Source: Candidatus Aegiribacteria sp. MLS_C
GTDB lineage: Bacteria; Fermentibacterota; Fermentibacteria; Fermentibacterales; JCC-6
DNA length: 64,000 nucleotides
Assembly: GCA_002030045.1 (NCBI GenBank)
Contig: LQBI01000008.1
Coordinates: forward strand, 1-64,000
Direction: 5' to 3'
The notes under the pieces are model-generated. The model did no database searches, was not told the origin of the DNA, and was given only the letters and a program-made list of their open reading frames with translations. Made by a program: the position numbers and the translations under genes. Every line of letters starts with the position of its first letter. Positions within the stretch are counted from its first letter, which is position 1. This document shows positions 60,656-64,000 of this stretch, in pieces.

Positions 60656-61115
60656 TGCCGGACCGCTCCTTTCGCTGGTGTGAACTCCATTATCAACATA
60701 CCACTAAGCGTTCAGGTTGCAAGTGTGAAGAAACGGCCCTCCTTCAGCGGCGTGTTGAGCGCAGCTTCCGGGAACGGGGAGGAGGGGTCGTTCGACTTCC
60801 CATGGATGGGCCGGAAGCCGGTTTCAGGATTCGGGTACCTCAGTTAACGCAACTGTTTCATGATCCCGTACGTTTCTCGATAGGTGAATTGAAAAAAACA
60901 CGGGGCTCCATATCACGACCCCGAATTGTGGAAGCAGGCAGGCATGGACCGTCAGGAATTCATTTCAGAGTGCTGTCAGGAGTTCTATGAGATCGATGAC
61001 CCGTGAACTCCCTGATCGCCCGCGACCCTTCCGAGCAGGTGGATCGGCCGGCAGGGGGATAATGCAGGAATCCGTGGATTCGGATTCACACCGGTACAGG
61101 ACAGGGCAATGGTGT
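60656..61115. other. Gap, mostly non-coding
   Basis: This 460-base interval has no good gene. A 20-codon ORF at 60945-61007 (MDRQEFISECCQEFYEIDDP) behind AGGCAGG is possible but not supported by anything else. A terminator-like hairpin on the minus strand lies within it, and a short inverted repeat (GAATCC to GGATTC, near 61068-61087) is present. Confidence 0.4.
60892..60923 (-). terminator. Intrinsic terminator on the minus strand
   Basis: Read on the minus strand, CGGGG (60919-60923) pairs with CCCCG (60901-60905) over a 13-base loop, followed by TG and seven T residues (60892-60898). It should end transcription arriving from the 61-63 kb minus-strand genes, almost 200 bases after the last stop codon. 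Confidence 0.55.
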
Positions 61116-61379
61116 TTACGCGATATGTGTTAACGCCAAGTGGTGTTCATGATTCAGGACCTGGTTCCACCTGATCTGGAATTCGATCTCCTCCCCGGTC
61201 TTCCCGCGCTCATGTTCTATGTTTATGACAGCATCGGGAGGTACCGTAACCCTTTCACCGGCCACCTGGATCCGGAACCTCGTTCCTTTCTCGATACAGT
61301 CGGCAAGTCGGCGGAGCTTCCTCACCATATCCTTCTTCGAATAGTCCTTCTCGATATCCCTGGGGACCCTTTCGCTCAT
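61116..61379 (-). CDS. Amphi-Trp domain protein
   Basis: This 87-residue protein is of the amphi-Trp type: KKDMVRKLRRLADCIEKGTR, then VTVPPDAVINIEHERG, ending in an alternating strand (EEIEFQIRW) with the conserved Trp. I use ATG 61379, set behind AGGAGG; an ATG eight codons earlier is possible. Family members are small, often with stress or protease-associated genes; the role is unclear. Confidence 0.72.
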   Translation of the reverse strand: MSERVPRDIEKDYSKKDMVRKLRRLADCIEKGTRFRIQVAGERVTVPPDAVINIEHERGKTGEEIEFQIRWNQVLNHEHHLALTHIA

Positions 61380-61383
61380 CCTC

Positions 61384-61797
61384 TCATACCTCCTCGACAA
61401 CATCAGGTGCCGGCGCTGCGCGATCGCCGCCGAAGAGCCAGTCCTCCGCCTCTTCCATCGTTCCGAACACCTCTATTGTCATGGGTATCCTGTTGAGCAG
61501 GACGGCCAGCATCCTCATCATGCCTACGGATGCTGGTTTGTGTGTCACCACGGCCCATCGGCAGCCCGACATCACTTCCCTGAGGCTCTCCATCCTTGAC
61601 ACCATCGCTTGGACCTGAGGTGTCGTAAGAGGTTCCCCGACGGCCCTGTGGTCGGAGAGTATGCTGAATCCCGGCTCTGCATCCGGATCACTTACGGCGT
61701 CGTCTATTGAGTCCAGTATGTCCTCGGTTGTGGAATCCCCCTCTATCTCTATCCTGACGAGTCTCCGTTCCGGCTCGATCCAGACCCGAATGGGCAT
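61384..61797 (-). CDS. SpoIIAA/STAS-like protein
   Basis: This 137-residue protein starts at ATG 61797 behind GGAGGGGG. The alternating strand-helix layout (VRIEIEGDSTTEDILDSIDD, FSILSDHRAVGEPLTT, RWAVVTHKPASVGMMRMLAV) is like the SpoIIAA-type (DUF3478) and STAS-like folds. The phosphorylatable Ser of true anti-anti-sigma factors is not clear. It overlaps no gene but lies four bases above the amphi-Trp gene. Confidence 0.65.
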   Translation of the reverse strand: MPIRVWIEPERRLVRIEIEGDSTTEDILDSIDDAVSDPDAEPGFSILSDHRAVGEPLTTPQVQAMVSRMESLREVMSGCRWAVVTHKPASVGMMRMLAVLLNRIPMTIEVFGTMEEAEDWLFGGDRAAPAPDVVEEV

Positions 61798-61889
61798 GGC
61801 CCCCTCCATCCACACTTCAGAATTGCTGATCCAGTTTCCTCGAACACTACCCCTGCTGTCCAGGCGATGTATGTAACATGATGATGATG

Positions 61890-62267
61890 TCAATTCCGAT
61901 GCCGGTTGCCAAGTGTCTCGGACGGCACCCAGCCCGAAGCGCCAAGGGAATTGCGTACCAGGGACCAGCCTCCGGTCTCCTCGAGCAGGAATACGGTCTC
62001 TCCCCTGCAGGTGTCCAGTTCATTGGAATCGTAGTCTCGAAGAGCGGTTCCCTCGCTGCCATTTCGCGCAATGAAGGTTTCCGGGGCCCAACCCTCTTTT
62101 CCTTCGGAGGTGACCACCCATAACCATTCGGGGTATTCGTCGTCGTTCCCGCCGATGCTCAGGCTGTCGCCGGTGCTGAAGGCAACAGGTTCCGGATAGC
62201 AGGCTGAATGGCCCCTCGCCACGACCCTCGGTCCGGTGGCCTGTCGCGGCCCTGTCTTTCTGTTCAC
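61890..62267 (-). CDS. SH3-like domain protein
   Basis: This 125-residue protein holds two SH3-like motifs: FSTGDSLSIGG to EGWAPETFI, and ALRDYDSNELDTCRGE to GWVPSETL. This is the form of variant SH3 proteins that act as adaptors. There is no signal peptide. Its start overlaps the methyltransferase stop by four bases. Confidence 0.75.
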   Translation of the reverse strand: MNRKTGPRQATGPRVVARGHSACYPEPVAFSTGDSLSIGGNDDEYPEWLWVVTSEGKEGWAPETFIARNGSEGTALRDYDSNELDTCRGETVFLLEETGGWSLVRNSLGASGWVPSETLGNRHRN

Positions 62268-63034
62268 TCCGCAGGCTTCCCGGCGAGGACCATCAGTGCA
62301 ACAGCATCGCTCCCGTAAGGCGTTCCGTCCAGCCTGCCCATGGTCCTGGCACCGGTGAAGCCGCAGCCTTCGAGCAGATCGACGATCTCATCCTTTCCGT
62401 AGATCCTCATGCCGTACTGCCATTCCGTCCTGGATGAACCATCGATAACCTTCCAACTGGTGGTCATCCAGTCCCATTCATCGTTCACTTCGATCTCCTC
62501 CAGCACGATGCGGCCTTTCTCCTCTCTCCAGGACCTGTTCCTGCCTGTTCTCAGGTGCCGTCCGAGTATCTCCCTTCCGGTGATAGAGATCAGCAGGCTG
62601 CCTCCCGGAACAAGGGATCCGCAGCAGTTCTCGAGGACCCTGACGTCGTCCCCGGGATCATGGAAGTATCCGAAGGAGTTGAACATCATTATGATATGAT
62701 CGTAGCTTTCCGGTTCCCGGAAATCCCTCATGTCCCGCTGTACGAATCTGGTGTCCAGTCCCATGGATCGGGCGGTCTCAGAGGCTTCTTCGATGAGGGG
62801 TCCGTTGATATCTACCCCTGTCACCCTCAGACCCAGCCTGGAGAATTCCACTGAATGCCTTCCGAAGCCGCAGGCGAGGTCGAGGAGCGACTGACCCCGT
62901 TTCATTCCCAGCAGGGAGAACACCTTTTCCGCTGCCCTTGCTGAGGAGTCCACCAGACTCTCGCTCCATATGAGTTCCCTGTTGAAGGTCCAGTAATCCT
63001 CGACTCCGTACCAGTCGGTGTCGCCGATAGCCAT
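62264..63034 (-). CDS. SAM-dependent methyltransferase
   Basis: This 256-residue class I methyltransferase has motif I LLDLACGFGRHSVEFSRLG, the acidic residue VDIN at the end of strand 2, and the MMFNSFGYF loop. It resembles type 11/25 small-molecule methyltransferases. The substrate is unknown. It precedes three small genes on the same strand. Confidence 0.87.
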   Translation of the reverse strand: MAIGDTDWYGVEDYWTFNRELIWSESLVDSSARAAEKVFSLLGMKRGQSLLDLACGFGRHSVEFSRLGLRVTGVDINGPLIEEASETARSMGLDTRFVQRDMRDFREPESYDHIIMMFNSFGYFHDPGDDVRVLENCCGSLVPGGSLLISITGREILGRHLRTGRNRSWREEKGRIVLEEIEVNDEWDWMTTSWKVIDGSSRTEWQYGMRIYGKDEIVDLLEGCGFTGARTMGRLDGTPYGSDAVALMVLAGKPAE

Positions 63035-63143
63035 TTTTTCTCCTCGGAGGTGAACTGCTGCGTGGAATATTCTGCTATCATGCCGGATCCTGCAAGATGG
63101 GGACCATGCGATCGTTCCTCGTCCCGGCGTGATGTGATGACCA

Positions 63144-63173
63144 TTGACCGGTTCGAATTCTGTATTGTATTAT
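63144..63173 (+). promoter_or_regulatory. Promoter of the last gene
   Basis: TTGACC (63144-63149) and TATTAT (63168-63173, five of six) are 18 bases apart. A GC-rich leader of about 100 bases follows, with partial self-complementarity (GTGCCCGGC near 63192 with GCCGGG near 63246). I recognise no riboswitch family in it. Confidence 0.6.
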
Positions 63174-63281
63174 CGTTCCACTAGGAAATAGGTGCCCGGC
63201 AGCCAGAAAGAGGTTGCTGGAAACGTGACTCCGATGCCACCCGCGCCGGGTGCACGGTGCAAGCTGCAGAAAGGGAACCGG

Positions 63282-64000
63282 ATGATGAGACTAGCGCCTC
63301 TGATACTGTTCATTCCAGCACTCGCTACGGGAGCATCGGTGGTTAACAGCTTCGATGCCCCGGACACCGGCATCTCGGCCCTGGCATGGGACGGGACCGG
63401 CCTATGGGCGGTGGACGGGACCACGCAGTACGTCTACCAGCTCGATCCCTCCGACGGGACGGTCCTCTCCAGCTTCTACATCGTAGACAACACGACCGCC
63501 TACGACCCTGTGCCGGGGGGAGCCACCTTCCTTAACGGTACGCTTTACGTGGCCATGCACTACTCCACTAATTACGGCAAGGTCTACAAGTACGACACCG
63601 GTGGCGGTTACCTGGGCGAGTTCGACGTATACTGTTGAGGCAGCTACATGTACTCGTCGGTGACGGGTATGGCGAACGACGGCACCTACCTCCTTGTTCA
63701 CGGAAACGACTACTACGGCGACCCCGTGATACAGAAATTCAGTTCGACCGGTTCCACGGGCAGCCTCTACATGGATGATTTTCCAGGCATCGGGAGCACC
63801 AGGTACGATACGGCCTGGATGAGCGGCGGTATCTGGATAGCAAGGGACGATCCGGACAGTCCCATCCTGGGATACGACACAACAGGTCTGCTGGTGGGTT
63901 ATGTTGACGGTTCTACGGTCAGCGCTGCCATGGGTCTAACCATGGACGGTGAGGGTTACCTCTGGGCATCCAACCCCGACGACGACAGGATCTACCAGAT
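63282..64000 (+). CDS. Exported repeat protein, interrupted by an in-frame TGA, continues off the window
   Basis: ATG behind AAAGGGAA starts a signal peptide (RLAPLILFIPALATGA). Repeats of the type LAWDGTGLWAVDGTTQYVYQ and YLWASNPDDDRIYQI indicate a beta-propeller. At 63636-63638 a TGA interrupts the frame after VYC. The same frame then stays open for the remaining 120 codons to the window edge, with matching codon use and the same repeat style. It may be a recent nonsense mutation, an error, or a recoded Sec codon; an 8-pair stem-loop with a GGT loop follows at 63651. The protein is incomplete at the right edge. Confidence 0.7.

Noticed and set aside
60655-60990. 111-residue plus-strand ORF
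   Set aside because: Composition is erratic, no domain is visible, and it crosses the minus-strand terminator hairpin and the promoter area of the DUF2892 gene.
63174-63281. Riboswitch in the leader of the last gene
   Set aside because: Some self-complementary bases exist, but no core matched the c-di-GMP, cobalamin, TPP or glycine classes as I remember them.
1-64000. tRNA or rRNA genes
   Set aside because: I looked for T-loop consensus and rRNA-like blocks in the non-coding stretches and found none.

Overview
The window is a GC-rich bacterial chromosome segment with a lower-GC block at its left end. Five predicted secreted proteins carry C-terminal domains resembling type IX secretion (T9SS) sorting domains, and a C25-family protein directly precedes a PorV-like barrel. 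This points to a diderm of the Fibrobacterota-Chlorobiota-Bacteroidota (FCB) superphylum, probably one of its lesser-known candidate phyla (Fermentibacterota-like is my guess, not shown). Arg codon AGG and Ile codon ATA are frequent, and TTG is a common start codon even for translation genes.

Region 1 (1-9423, minus strand): a complete subtype I-E CRISPR-Cas operon in the order DEDDh exonuclease, cas3, cse1, cse2, cas7, cas5, cas6e, cas1, cas2, then a leader and the first repeat of an array that leaves the window. The exonuclease is a separate gene here rather than fused to cas2. Region 2 (9837-14523, plus): a translation and protein-export operon, ffh-rpsP-khpA-rimM-trmD-rplS-rnhB-yraN. Region 3 (14604-23907, plus): a polytopic membrane protein preceded by a ten-codon ORF, a 248-bp AT-rich element with perfect 29-bp terminal inverted repeats, a C25 peptidase, a ComM-like ATPase, a secreted T9SS-type protein, a frameshifted GDT1-family gene and another secreted protein. 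Region 4 (23953-28038, minus): zur-znuA-znuC-znuB plus a radical SAM/SPASM gene, with a 23-bp dyad upstream of zur. Region 5 (28105-44766, plus): yggS, a DivIVA-domain gene, and a T9SS locus (porU-like, porV-like, M6 metallopeptidase, DUF5683-like, HExxH protein, small secreted protein, large beta-rich protein, BamA/Omp85-like protein). Its genes from 34387 on run almost gaplessly, and most junctions are overlapping stop/start codons.

Region 6 (44846-49398): an amidohydrolase, a small exported protein, a CASTOR/POLLUX-like channel with a LapA-like partner, and a lipoprotein followed by a 16-bp tandem repeat. Region 7 (49478-52833, minus): LigD split into three overlapping genes in the order of the fused enzyme (phosphoesterase, ligase, polymerase), below a peroxiredoxin. 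Region 8 (53218-56673, minus): an ABC exporter pair, a metallopeptidase, a frameshifted membrane gene and a 4-oxalocrotonate tautomerase. Region 9 (56866-57136): a compact transcription unit with its own promoter, 5' stem-loop, a 26-residue Lys-rich peptide and a strong terminator. Region 10 (57161-64000): a transposase remnant, a three-lipoprotein FlgO/FlgP/FlgT-like cassette without flagellar genes, small stress-type genes, a methyltransferase, and a secreted repeat protein interrupted by an in-frame UGA followed by a SECIS-like stem-loop.

All functions are read from sequence motifs and gene order; no database search or folding calculation was run.
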